Source: an uncultured Lachnospiraceae bacterium
GTDB taxonomy: Bacteria; Bacillota; Clostridia; Lachnospirales; Lachnospiraceae
Length of the DNA stretch: 7,077 bases
Reading direction: 5' to 3'
NCBI GenBank assembly: GCA_902783735.1
Contig: CACZSE010000118.1
Location: 1 to 7,077 of the forward strand
The notes beneath the pieces were generated by a model, which was not told the origin of the DNA, ran no database searches, and worked only from the letters and a program-made list of their open reading frames with translations. A program made the position numbers and the translations under genes. This document shows, one piece after another, positions 1 through 5,983 of the stretch. Every line of letters begins with the position of its first letter. The stretch's first letter is position 1.

Positions 1-142
1 TGAAGAAGTTGTAAGAGACGGTAATATCATAACGAGCAGAGGATTGGGGACAGCCATACCGTTTGCGCTTGAGATAATAAGTGCGGTTCAGGGTAAGGAC
101 AGAGCCGATGAAATGGCGAAAAAGATCGTTTTCAGAGTCTGA
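1..142 (+). CDS. DJ-1/PfpI family protein, C-terminal fragment (partial at 5' edge)
   Basis: The first complete codon is at base 2, and the frame reads 46 residues to a TGA at 140-142. The stretch DGNIITSRGLGTAIPFALEI matches the C-terminal signature of DJ-1/ThiJ/PfpI proteins (usual form TSRGPGTA followed by a helix with F-x-L-x-x-I). The family is known for small glutamine-amidotransferase-like folds, with members reported as glyoxalase III-like or stress-protective proteins. The nucleophile-elbow cysteine and the rest of the fold lie upstream of the window, so catalytic competence cannot be judged and no specific substrate is claimed. I see no clear intrinsic terminator after its stop, so some readthrough into the tig operon is possible. 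Confidence 0.8.
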   Translation, partial: EEVVRDGNIITSRGLGTAIPFALEIISAVQGKDRADEMAKKIVFRV

Positions 143-183
143 AAACAGCTAAAAAGAAGCATCGGACGTCTAAAAAGAACATG

Positions 184-212
184 TAGATTTTAGAAAGGTC
201 TTATGTTATAAT
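184..212 (+). promoter_or_regulatory. Probable sigma-A promoter of the tig-clpP-clpX operon (extended -10)
   Basis: A perfect -10 hexamer TATAAT lies at 207-212, preceded by TG at 204-205 with one base between (TGTTATAAT), which is the extended -10 form. A weak -35 candidate, TAGATT (184-189), sits 17 bases upstream and matches 3 of 6 consensus positions. The extended -10 would compensate for it. Transcription would start near 218-220, giving a leader of about 50 bases. A second perfect TATAAT at 237-242 lacks a recognisable -35 and is less likely. I find no CtsR heptad pair (GGTCAAA type) and no CIRCE element in this gap. Confidence 0.6.
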
Positions 213-250
213 ATACGTCGGCTGTAATCAGAAAACTATAATCCAAGATC

Positions 251-257
251 AGGAAGG
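251..257 (+). promoter_or_regulatory. Ribosome binding site of tig
   Basis: AGGAAGG lies 12 bases before the ATG at 270. The spacing is slightly long but usable. No other Shine-Dalgarno-like purine run competes nearby, and the ATG gives the expected trigger-factor N-terminus, so the start at 270 is accepted. Confidence 0.55.
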
Positions 258-269
258 AAATAATAAAAC

Positions 270-1556
270 ATGAGCGTAAAAGTAGAAAAGTTGGAAAAAG
301 GTATGGCAAAGCTTACTATCGAAGTTCCCTATGAGGAGCTTGATAAGGCTGTTGAGAAAGTATATTTGAAGCAGAAGAGTCAGATATCTATCCCCGGCTT
401 CAGAAAAGGTAAGGTTCCGAGAGCCATGGTCGAGAAGATGTACGGCAAGGGAGTTTTCCTTGAGGAAGCTGCAAATCAGGTTATTCCCGAGGCATACGAA
501 AAGGCATATGACGAGTGCGGTGAAGAGATCACATCTACACCCAAGATCGAGGCTGTTCAGTTAGAGCCCGGAAAGCCTTTCATTTTTACTGCAGAAGTAG
601 CTCTTAAGCCTGAGGTTACACTCGGTCAGTATAAGGGTGTTGAAGTAGATAAAGTCAGCACGGAGGTTACTGAGGAAGAGATCAACGCCGCTATAGATAA
701 AGAGCGTGAGAATAATGCAAGAAGCATTAGCGTAACAGACAGACCCGTTCAGGATAAGGATGATACCATTATCGACTTCGACGGATATGTTGACGGTGTT
801 GCATTTGCAGGCGGAAAGGGTGAGAATTATCCTCTTACCATCGGTTCGGGTGCATTCATCCCCGGATTTGAAGAGCAGCTCATCGGAAAGAATATCGGTG
901 AGGAGTGCGATGTAAATGTTACATTCCCCGAGGACTATCATGCTGAAGACCTTGCAGGCAAGGCAGCAGTATTTAAGTGCGTAGTTAAGGAGATCAAGCA
1001 GAAGGAGCTTCCCGAACTTGACGATGAGTTCGCTTCGGAAGTATCTGAGTTTGATACTCTTGCAGAATATAAAGAGGATCTTAAGAAGAAACTCACTGAA
1101 ACAAAGGTTAAGAATGCAGCCGATGCAAAAGAAGAAGCTGTTGTTGATGCGGTTATCGCAAATGCACAGATGGAGATCCCGGATGCAATGCTTGAGACAC
1201 AGCAGAGACAGATGATCGAAGAGTTCGCTCAGAATATTCAGCAGCAGGGTCTTTCATTTGAACAGTATCTTCAGTTCACGGGCATGTCTACAGACAAGTT
1301 CATGGATCAGGTTAAGCCTCAGGCTGAAAAGCGTATCAAGTCAAGACTTGTTCTTGAAGCTATAGTTAAGGCTGAGAATATCGTTCCTACAGATGAAGAT
1401 TACGATGCCGAGATCAAAGAAATGGCTGCTATGTACAAGATGGAAGCAGATAAAGTAAAAGAGATGATGGGTGAAGAAGGCAAGAAGCAGATGATGACTG
1501 ACATTGCCGTTAAGAAGGCTGCAAAACTCACTGTTGAGAGTGCGGTTGAAAAATAA
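270..1556 (+). CDS. tig: Trigger factor, ribosome-associated chaperone and peptidyl-prolyl isomerase
   Basis: The 428-residue product has the usual length and three-part layout of trigger factor. The N-terminal ribosome-binding domain (about 1-115) carries the signature loop GFRKGKVP (residues 43-50), which in this family docks on ribosomal protein L23 at the exit tunnel. An FKBP-type PPIase domain follows at about 162-245 (IIDFDGYVDG, then GSGAFIPGFEEQLIG and FPEDYHAEDLAG). The C-terminal helical cradle that holds nascent chains makes up the rest, with Met- and Gln-rich helices from about 290. It acts in the cytosol on emerging polypeptides. The gene is first in an operon with clpP (49-base gap) and clpX, the common Firmicute arrangement of folding and degradation genes. 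No truncation or frameshift is seen. Confidence 0.97.
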   Translation: MSVKVEKLEKGMAKLTIEVPYEELDKAVEKVYLKQKSQISIPGFRKGKVPRAMVEKMYGKGVFLEEAANQVIPEAYEKAYDECGEEITSTPKIEAVQLEPGKPFIFTAEVALKPEVTLGQYKGVEVDKVSTEVTEEEINAAIDKERENNARSISVTDRPVQDKDDTIIDFDGYVDGVAFAGGKGENYPLTIGSGAFIPGFEEQLIGKNIGEECDVNVTFPEDYHAEDLAGKAAVFKCVVKEIKQKELPELDDEFASEVSEFDTLAEYKEDLKKKLTETKVKNAADAKEEAVVDAVIANAQMEIPDAMLETQQRQMIEEFAQNIQQQGLSFEQYLQFTGMSTDKFMDQVKPQAEKRIKSRLVLEAIVKAENIVPTDEDYDAEIKEMAAMYKMEADKVKEMMGEEGKKQMMTDIAVKKAAKLTVESAVEK

Positions 1557-1577
1557 TATCTCTTTACTTTAGGTTTA

Positions 1578-1594
1578 TTGTCCTGAAAGGACAA
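1578..1594 (+). other. Small hairpin in the tig-clpP gap, abutting the clpP ribosome binding site
   Basis: TTGTCCT (1578-1584) and AGGACAA (1588-1594) form a perfect 7-bp stem with a GAA triloop. It has no downstream T tract, so it is not an intrinsic terminator. The 3' arm runs directly into the clpP Shine-Dalgarno sequence AAAGGAG (1593-1599), which ends 6 bases before the ATG at 1606. It could tune clpP translation or mark an mRNA processing point; neither is shown by the sequence. Confidence 0.5.
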
Positions 1595-1605
1595 AGGAGA
1601 GTTAT

Positions 1606-2196
1606 ATGAGTTTAGTACCTTATGTCATAGAGCAGACCTCAAGGGGCGAGCGTTCATATGATATATATTCGAGATTATTAAAAGACAGGATCATCTTCCT
1701 TGGAGAAGAGGTAAATGAGACTACAGCATCTATCGTTGTGGCACAGATGCTCTTTTTGGAAGCAGAAGATCCCGAAAAAGACATCAGTCTTTATATAAAC
1801 AGCCCCGGCGGAAGTGTCACGGCCGGAATGGCTATTTATGATACCATGCAGTATATCAAGTGTGATGTATCTACCATATGCATCGGTATGGCTGCCAGCA
1901 TGGGTGCATTTTTACTTGCCGGCGGCGCAAAAGGCAAGCGTTATGCACTTCCCAACGCTGAGATCATGATCCATCAGCCTCTTGGCGGTGCTCAGGGTCA
2001 GGCAACAGAGATCCAGATCGCTGCAGAGCATATTTTACAGACAAAGAAAAAGCTCAACAGCATACTTGCCGAAAACACCGGAAAGGATTATGACACAATA
2101 GCAGCAGACACAGAACGCGACAACTGGAAGACAGCTGAAGAAGCCAAAGAGTATGGCCTTATAGATTCCGTTATCACAAAACGAGTAGAAGAATAA
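1606..2196 (+). CDS. clpP: ATP-dependent Clp protease proteolytic subunit
   Basis: The 196-residue serine peptidase assembles as two stacked heptamers and degrades proteins fed to it by Clp ATPases. The catalytic triad is complete at the canonical positions: Ser98 in GMAASMGA, His123 in MIHQP, and Asp172 in ERDNW. The oxyanion-strand motif [16 protein letters not shown] is at 66-81. The N-terminus ([21 protein letters not shown], split here as PYVIEQT and [14 protein letters not shown]) is the standard one with only a very short propeptide. A good ribosome site (AAAGGAG, 6-base spacing) supports the ATG at 1606. It is followed after 11 bases by clpX, its unfoldase partner, so the two subunits are made from one mRNA. 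Length and residues are ordinary for the family. Confidence 0.98.
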   Translation: MSLVPYVIEQTSRGERSYDIYSRLLKDRIIFLGEEVNETTASIVVAQMLFLEAEDPEKDISLYINSPGGSVTAGMAIYDTMQYIKCDVSTICIGMAASMGAFLLAGGAKGKRYALPNAEIMIHQPLGGAQGQATEIQIAAEHILQTKKKLNSILAENTGKDYDTIAADTERDNWKTAEEAKEYGLIDSVITKRVEE

Positions 2197-2207
2197 TGAG
2201 GTAACCG

Positions 2208-3452
2208 ATGGCGGGCAAAAATGGATCCGGACATGTTAAATGTTCATTTTGCGGAAAAAAACAGGAGCAGGTTCGTAAGCTTATAGCCGGACCCGAAGGT
2301 GTATATATCTGTGATGAGTGTATCGAAATATGCGCAGATATGATAGCCGAGGAGTTCGATGAGGGCGAATTTGAAAAAGACGATATCTCTTTGGACATCA
2401 ACCTTCTAAAGCCCATAGAGATAAAGCACTTTCTGGATGAGTATGTAATTGGTCAGGAAGCGGCAAAGAAAGTCCTTTCGGTAGCGGTATATAACCACTA
2501 TAAGCGTGTAACATCTCAGAAAAAAGACGATGATGAAGTTGAACTTCAGAAGTCAAATATCATCATGATGGGGCCTACCGGTTCAGGTAAGACTTATCTT
2601 GCACAGACACTTGCAAAGATCATAAATGTTCCGTTTGCGATAGCAGATGCAACTACCCTGACCGAAGCCGGATATGTGGGAGAAGATGTTGAGAATATAC
2701 TCCTTAAGCTTATTCAGGCTGCAGATTATGATGTTGAAAGAGCTCAGCTCGGTATCATCTACATAGATGAGATCGATAAGATCACAAAGAAAAGTGAAAA
2801 TGTATCAATAACAAGGGACGTTTCCGGAGAGGGTGTACAGCAGGCACTTCTTAAGATAGTAGAAGGAACTGTTGCAAGTGTACCGCCTCAGGGCGGAAGA
2901 AAGCATCCGCACCAGGATCTTATACAGATCGATACTTCAAACATCTTATTTATCTGCGGTGGTGCTTTTGACGGACTTGAAAAGATCATAGAAGAAAGAC
3001 TTAACAGGAAGTCTATAGGTTTCAATGCCGAGATCGCACAGAAATCAGGCAATGAGATCGGTGAACTGCTTTCACAGGTAAGTACACAGGATCTGGTAAA
3101 ATTCGGACTTATTCCCGAATTTGTGGGTCGAGTGCCCATCAGAGTCGCTTTAGACGGACTTGATAAGGAATCACTTGTAAAGATATTGGCAGAGCCGAAG
3201 AATGCACTTGTTAAGCAATATCAGAAACTGTTCAAATATGATGATGTCAAACTTGTTTTCGAAGACGATGCGATCGATGCAATTGCTGAAGAAGCATTTA
3301 CTCAGAAAACGGGAGCCAGAGGATTGCGTACCATTATGGAGAGCGCAATGATGGATGTGATGTTTACGATCCCCTCTGATGACACTGTAAAAGAATGTAT
3401 CATAACAAAAGATGTGATAGAGGGCAAACAAGAGCCTACGATCATTAGATAA
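2208..3452 (+). CDS. clpX: ATP-dependent Clp protease ATP-binding subunit ClpX
   Basis: The 414-residue AAA+ unfoldase recognises tagged substrates and threads them into ClpP. An N-terminal C4 zinc-binding domain has Cys12, Cys15, Cys35 and Cys38. The AAA+ module follows: Walker A GPTGSGKT (122-129), the GYVG pore loop (155-158), Walker B ending in Asp187-Glu188 (IIYIDE), and the RKH-type pore loop GGRKHPH (229-235). The ClpP-docking IGF tripeptide is at 270-272, the arginine finger Arg308 in EFVGR, and sensor-2 Arg371 in TGARGLR. All key residues are present, so the protein should be active and able to bind ClpP. The ribosome site GAGG (2198-2201) starts two bases after the clpP stop codon, consistent with translational coupling. 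The stop codon is embedded in the terminator stem. Confidence 0.98.
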   Translation: MAGKNGSGHVKCSFCGKKQEQVRKLIAGPEGVYICDECIEICADMIAEEFDEGEFEKDDISLDINLLKPIEIKHFLDEYVIGQEAAKKVLSVAVYNHYKRVTSQKKDDDEVELQKSNIIMMGPTGSGKTYLAQTLAKIINVPFAIADATTLTEAGYVGEDVENILLKLIQAADYDVERAQLGIIYIDEIDKITKKSENVSITRDVSGEGVQQALLKIVEGTVASVPPQGGRKHPHQDLIQIDTSNILFICGGAFDGLEKIIEERLNRKSIGFNAEIAQKSGNEIGELLSQVSTQDLVKFGLIPEFVGRVPIRVALDGLDKESLVKILAEPKNALVKQYQKLFKYDDVKLVFEDDAIDAIAEEAFTQKTGARGLRTIMESAMMDVMFTIPSDDTVKECIITKDVIEGKQEPTIIR

Positions 3453-3478
3453 AAGCCCTTAGCGGGCTTTTATTTTTT
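3450..3478 (+). terminator. Intrinsic terminator closing the tig-clpP-clpX operon
   Basis: A perfect 9-bp stem pairs 3450-3458 (TAAAAGCCC) with 3464-3472 (GGGCTTTTA) around a 5-base loop TTAGC, followed directly by a run of six T (3473-3478). The whole clpX TAA stop (3450-3452) forms the base of the 5' arm. The hairpin has a GC core and A/T flanks, so it may also work partly on the opposite strand. Confidence 0.92.
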
Positions 3479-3489
3479 CATAATTCATA

Positions 3490-3518
3490 TTGACATCATA
3501 TAAGCTTAGTAGTATATT
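3490..3518 (+). promoter_or_regulatory. Strong sigma-A promoter of the engB-transporter unit
   Basis: A consensus -35 TTGACA (3490-3495) is separated by exactly 17 bases from TATATT (3513-3518), which differs from the consensus -10 at one position. Transcription should start at about 3524-3527, giving a leader of about 35 bases before the engB ATG. It lies just after the clpX terminator and is the only convincing promoter for the downstream genes within the window. Its start point falls inside a perfect inverted repeat. Confidence 0.85.
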
Positions 3519-3520
3519 AA

Positions 3521-3543
3521 GTGTACTAATTTGATTAGTACAC
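3521..3543. promoter_or_regulatory. Probable operator: perfect 10+10 inverted repeat over the transcription start
   Basis: GTGTACTAAT (3521-3530) and ATTAGTACAC (3534-3543) are exact reverse complements around a 3-base centre TTG. The repeat starts two bases after the -10 element and spans the predicted start point, so a bound dimer would block initiation. An RNA hairpin is less likely, because the predicted transcript starts inside the left arm and would lack part of the stem. The TGTACTA/TAGTACA character resembles sites of GntR-family regulators of the YtrA type, which often control ABC transporters. That family assignment is inference and no regulator gene is in the window. Confidence 0.7.
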
Positions 3544-3550
3544 CACAAAT

Positions 3551-3556
3551 GAGGAA
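3551..3556 (+). promoter_or_regulatory. Ribosome binding site that fixes the engB start
   Basis: GAGGAA lies just upstream of the ATG at 3561, with 6 bases after GAGG and 4 after the last A. An in-frame ATG at 3549 overlaps this site and has no purine run of its own. An in-frame TTG at 3531 lies inside the operator. The start at 3561 is therefore preferred. Confidence 0.75.
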
Positions 3557-3560
3557 TTTT

Positions 3561-4154
3561 ATGGTCATAAAAAGCGTCAATTTGGAGACTGTCTGCGGAA
3601 TAACCAGTAAGCTTCCGCAAAACACTCTTCCCGAGGTTGCATTTGCCGGAAAGAGTAATGTGGGTAAATCATCGCTTATAAATGCGTTGATGAACAGAAA
3701 AAGTTATGCAAGGACCAGTTCTCAGCCCGGAAAGACTCAGACTATCAATTTTTACAATATCAATGATGCTATTTACTTCGTTGACTTACCCGGTTATGGT
3801 TATGCAACGGCAAACATAAAGGTAAAAGCCGCATGGGGTAAGATGATAGAAAGATATCTTAACGGATCAAAGGCTTTAAAAAAGGTCTTTCTTCTTATAG
3901 ATATAAGACACGCACCGGGAGCCAATGATATTGATATGTATAAATGGATCGTGGCTTCAGGCTTTGAACCTGTGATCATAGCAACTAAGTTGGACAAGAT
4001 AAAAAGAAGTCAGATATCAAAGCAGATCAAGCTCATAAGAGATACATTGGGATGTGACGGGGGGACGGTCATCATTCCGTTCTCGGCCGAGACTAAGCAG
4101 GGACGAGATGACATATATGTCATATTGGACGAAATAGCAAACAATAACATCTGA
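3561..4154 (+). CDS. engB: Ribosome biogenesis GTPase EngB/YsxC/YihA
   Basis: The 197-residue product (from the ATG at 3561) has the usual length of EngB, a TRAFAC-class GTPase needed for assembly of the large ribosomal subunit. The GTPase motifs are all present: G1 GKSNVGKS (30-37), G2 Thr59 in QPGKTQT, G3 DLPGYG (75-80), G4 TKLDK (142-146), and G5 around SAE (175-177). The N-terminal strand and the FAGKSNVGKSSLIN core are typical. In many Firmicutes ysxC/engB follows clpX and lon; here it follows clpX directly and has its own promoter with a palindromic operator. Only 11 bases separate its stop from the next start, with no terminator, so it appears co-transcribed with the downstream transporter genes. 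That is unusual company for an essential ribosome factor. Confidence 0.96.
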   Translation: MVIKSVNLETVCGITSKLPQNTLPEVAFAGKSNVGKSSLINALMNRKSYARTSSQPGKTQTINFYNINDAIYFVDLPGYGYATANIKVKAAWGKMIERYLNGSKALKKVFLLIDIRHAPGANDIDMYKWIVASGFEPVIIATKLDKIKRSQISKQIKLIRDTLGCDGGTVIIPFSAETKQGRDDIYVILDEIANNNI

Positions 4155-4165
4155 ATGGGGAGGTC

Positions 4166-5059
4166 ATGGCTTTGACCATGAAGAAAAGAACCGGAGTAAT
4201 GACAAAAAAGTTAAAAAGGAAAACAGCCTTATTTATGGCACCCAGCGTATGTGGTGTTGCTACCTTTTTTGTGATCCCTTTTCTCGTGGTCATTTTTTAT
4301 TCCCTTGTTGACAACCCTGTCAGAAAAAATTGGGTTTTTCTGGATAACTATTTTTCGATCGTACAAAACAAAGCTTTCAGACTTGCAGTGACCAACACGG
4401 TCAAATTCTCTTTGATCAGTGTTCCGCTCATAGTTGTATTGTCATTATTGGTAGCATTTGCTCTGGATAAGAATGTTGTGGGTAAATCACAGATCAGATC
4501 GAGCATTTTGAGCCCCATGATGGTCCCCATAGCTTCGGTCATTCTTATCTGGCAGGTTTTATTTGATAACAACGGCATTGTAAATGAGTTTCTGAGTCAT
4601 TACGATATAGCAAGGATTGATTGGATGAAATCCGACAGTGCCCAGATCGTCATTATCATATTGTTTATATGGAAGAATCTGGGTTATAACATGATACTGT
4701 TCATGGCTGCCATTTCAAACATACCAAAGGATCTCATCGAAGTCGCCAGACTTGAGAGCGCATCCGACTGGGTGATATTCAGGACCATAAAGATAAGATA
4801 TCTTGCTTCTACCATCCTTTTTGTCACTATCATGTCACTGATAAACTCGTTTAAGGTTTTCAGAGAGATATATCTTTTAACGGGTGATTATCCGTATGAG
4901 GCATTGTACATGATGCAGCATTACATGAACAATATGTTTGCCGCACTGGATTACCAAAAGCTGTCGGCAGCGGCCATACTGATGTCCATTGTCATGATCA
5001 TCTTAGTAGGCCTGCTCTTTATTATAGAAAACTTTGTCGGAAGGGATCTGGAGGATTAG
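4166..5059 (+). CDS. Carbohydrate-type (CUT1, MalF/UgpA-like) ABC transporter permease
   Basis: The 297-residue integral membrane protein has about six hydrophobic segments (roughly 29-48, 80-100, 112-133, 160-182, 213-230 and 268-290) and a basic N-terminus. It resembles the MalF/UgpA half of binding-protein-dependent sugar importers. The cytoplasmic coupling (EAA) loop is at about 190-212, but it reads EVARLESAS where the consensus is EAAxxDGA. The conserved glycine is Ser198 and the usual proline at the loop end is missing. Its partner permease follows after 3 bases. The start is uncertain: the ribosome site GGAGG (4159-4163) lies only 2 bases before the ATG at 4166, 8 before a TTG at 4172 and 14 before an ATG at 4178. 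The choice changes only the first 2-4 residues. Substrate is unknown; a sugar or oligosaccharide is usual for the family, but this context is atypical. Confidence 0.9.
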   Translation: MALTMKKRTGVMTKKLKRKTALFMAPSVCGVATFFVIPFLVVIFYSLVDNPVRKNWVFLDNYFSIVQNKAFRLAVTNTVKFSLISVPLIVVLSLLVAFALDKNVVGKSQIRSSILSPMMVPIASVILIWQVLFDNNGIVNEFLSHYDIARIDWMKSDSAQIVIIILFIWKNLGYNMILFMAAISNIPKDLIEVARLESASDWVIFRTIKIRYLASTILFVTIMSLINSFKVFREIYLLTGDYPYEALYMMQHYMNNMFAALDYQKLSAAAILMSIVMIILVGLLFIIENFVGRDLED

Positions 5060-5062
5060 CCG

Positions 5063-5971
5063 ATGAAGTATAACAGAGAGATAAAAACAAAAAAAAGAAA
5101 TAAAAAGAAAAAGATACTGTCGGCCATATTGATATTTGTAGCGATAATATATGTGATCCCCATCATCTTTACCGTGTGTAATTCATTTATGGCAGAAACG
5201 GAGATATCAGCAAATTACGGAAAGATATTTGAGGGAGTAGCCGGCGCGGGAGCGGGAAAGTACATTTCTGAAACGGTACACTTGAAGTTTATACCTGACA
5301 AAGTCAGCTTTAAGCAGTATTTTACGGTACTTTTTAACAGCCCCGACTATCTGTTAAAGTTTTGGAATTCCGTTATATTGGTAGTTCCGATAGTTATATT
5401 CCAGATGATAGTCGCCCTACTGGCCTCCTACGGATTTGCAAGATACAACGGAAAAGTAAGACAGATCATTTTCTTTTCCTACATAATACTGATGCTCATG
5501 CCATATCAGGTAACACTGGTGCCGAATTTCATAGTCAGCAACTGGCTTGGAATAACGGATACAAACTGGGCAATATGGCTGCCTGGTATATTTTCACCCT
5601 TTGCGGTATTTTTACTTACCAAGTGCATGAGACGTATACCGGTCGGCATAATAGAAGCTGCCAAAATTGACGGTGCCGGAGAATGGAAGATATTCACAAA
5701 GATCTGTTATCCGTTATGTAAGAGTGCCATTGCCAGCGTGTGCATACTTTTGTTCATAGACTATTGGAACATGGTAGAACAGCCGCTGATACTCTTAAAA
5801 GACAGCGATATGCATCCGCTTTCCGTATTTCTCTCGAAGATCAACCAGGGCGAGATAGGAATAGCTTTTGCGGTTGCTACCATATACATGATCCCGACGC
5901 TGTTGGTCTTCCAATACGGAGAGGAATATCTTGTGGAAGGAATCACTTACCAGGGTGGTATGAAAGGTTAA
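5063..5971 (+). CDS. Carbohydrate-type (CUT1, MalG/UgpE-like) ABC transporter permease
   Basis: The 302-residue partner permease has a very basic N-terminal tail (ten or so Lys/Arg in the first 17 residues), a first membrane segment at about 18-40, and further segments at about 101-122, 134-155, 169-187, 221-240 and 266-284. The EAA coupling loop is canonical: EAAKIDGAGEW (198-208) ending near CYPL, which is where an ABC ATPase docks. The C-terminus YQGGMKG matches the conserved end of MalG-type proteins. The first extracytoplasmic loop (about 42-100) is long and contains a Gly/Ala-rich stretch (GVAGAGAGKY, 58-67). Its ribosome site TGGAGG (5049-5054) lies within the end of the upstream gene, with 8 bases to the ATG, so the two permeases are probably translationally coupled and form a heterodimer. 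Confidence 0.92.
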   Translation: MKYNREIKTKKRNKKKKILSAILIFVAIIYVIPIIFTVCNSFMAETEISANYGKIFEGVAGAGAGKYISETVHLKFIPDKVSFKQYFTVLFNSPDYLLKFWNSVILVVPIVIFQMIVALLASYGFARYNGKVRQIIFFSYIILMLMPYQVTLVPNFIVSNWLGITDTNWAIWLPGIFSPFAVFLLTKCMRRIPVGIIEAAKIDGAGEWKIFTKICYPLCKSAIASVCILLFIDYWNMVEQPLILLKDSDMHPLSVFLSKINQGEIGIAFAVATIYMIPTLLVFQYGEEYLVEGITYQGGMKG

Positions 5972-5983
5972 GGTTTACATAAC

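Noticed and set aside
143..269. CtsR or HrcA/CIRCE operator upstream of the clp operon
   Set aside because: Looked for the GGTCAAA-type heptad pair and the TTAGCACTC/GAGTGCTAA repeat. Neither is present in this gap or in the tig-clpP gap.
561..941. Minus-strand frame of 126 codons opposite tig, and similar minus-strand frames throughout
   Set aside because: All lie opposite strongly conserved genes, have no ribosome sites or recognisable domains, and fit chance antisense openness.
3521..3543. Palindrome read as an RNA hairpin, attenuator or riboswitch element
   Set aside because: The predicted transcript starts within the left arm, so the full stem would not be in the RNA. There is no T tract and the leader is too short for a known riboswitch. 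A DNA operator fits better.
3531..3560. Longer engB reading frame starting at TTG 3531 or ATG 3549
   Set aside because: TTG 3531 lies inside the operator near the predicted transcript start and has no ribosome site. ATG 3549 overlaps the GAGGAA that serves ATG 3561. Starting at 3561 gives the normal EngB N-terminus and length.
5740..5982. Open + strand frame overlapping the end of the MalG-like permease
   Set aside because: It overlaps conserved permease sequence including the GGMKG terminus, and its translation has no recognisable domain.
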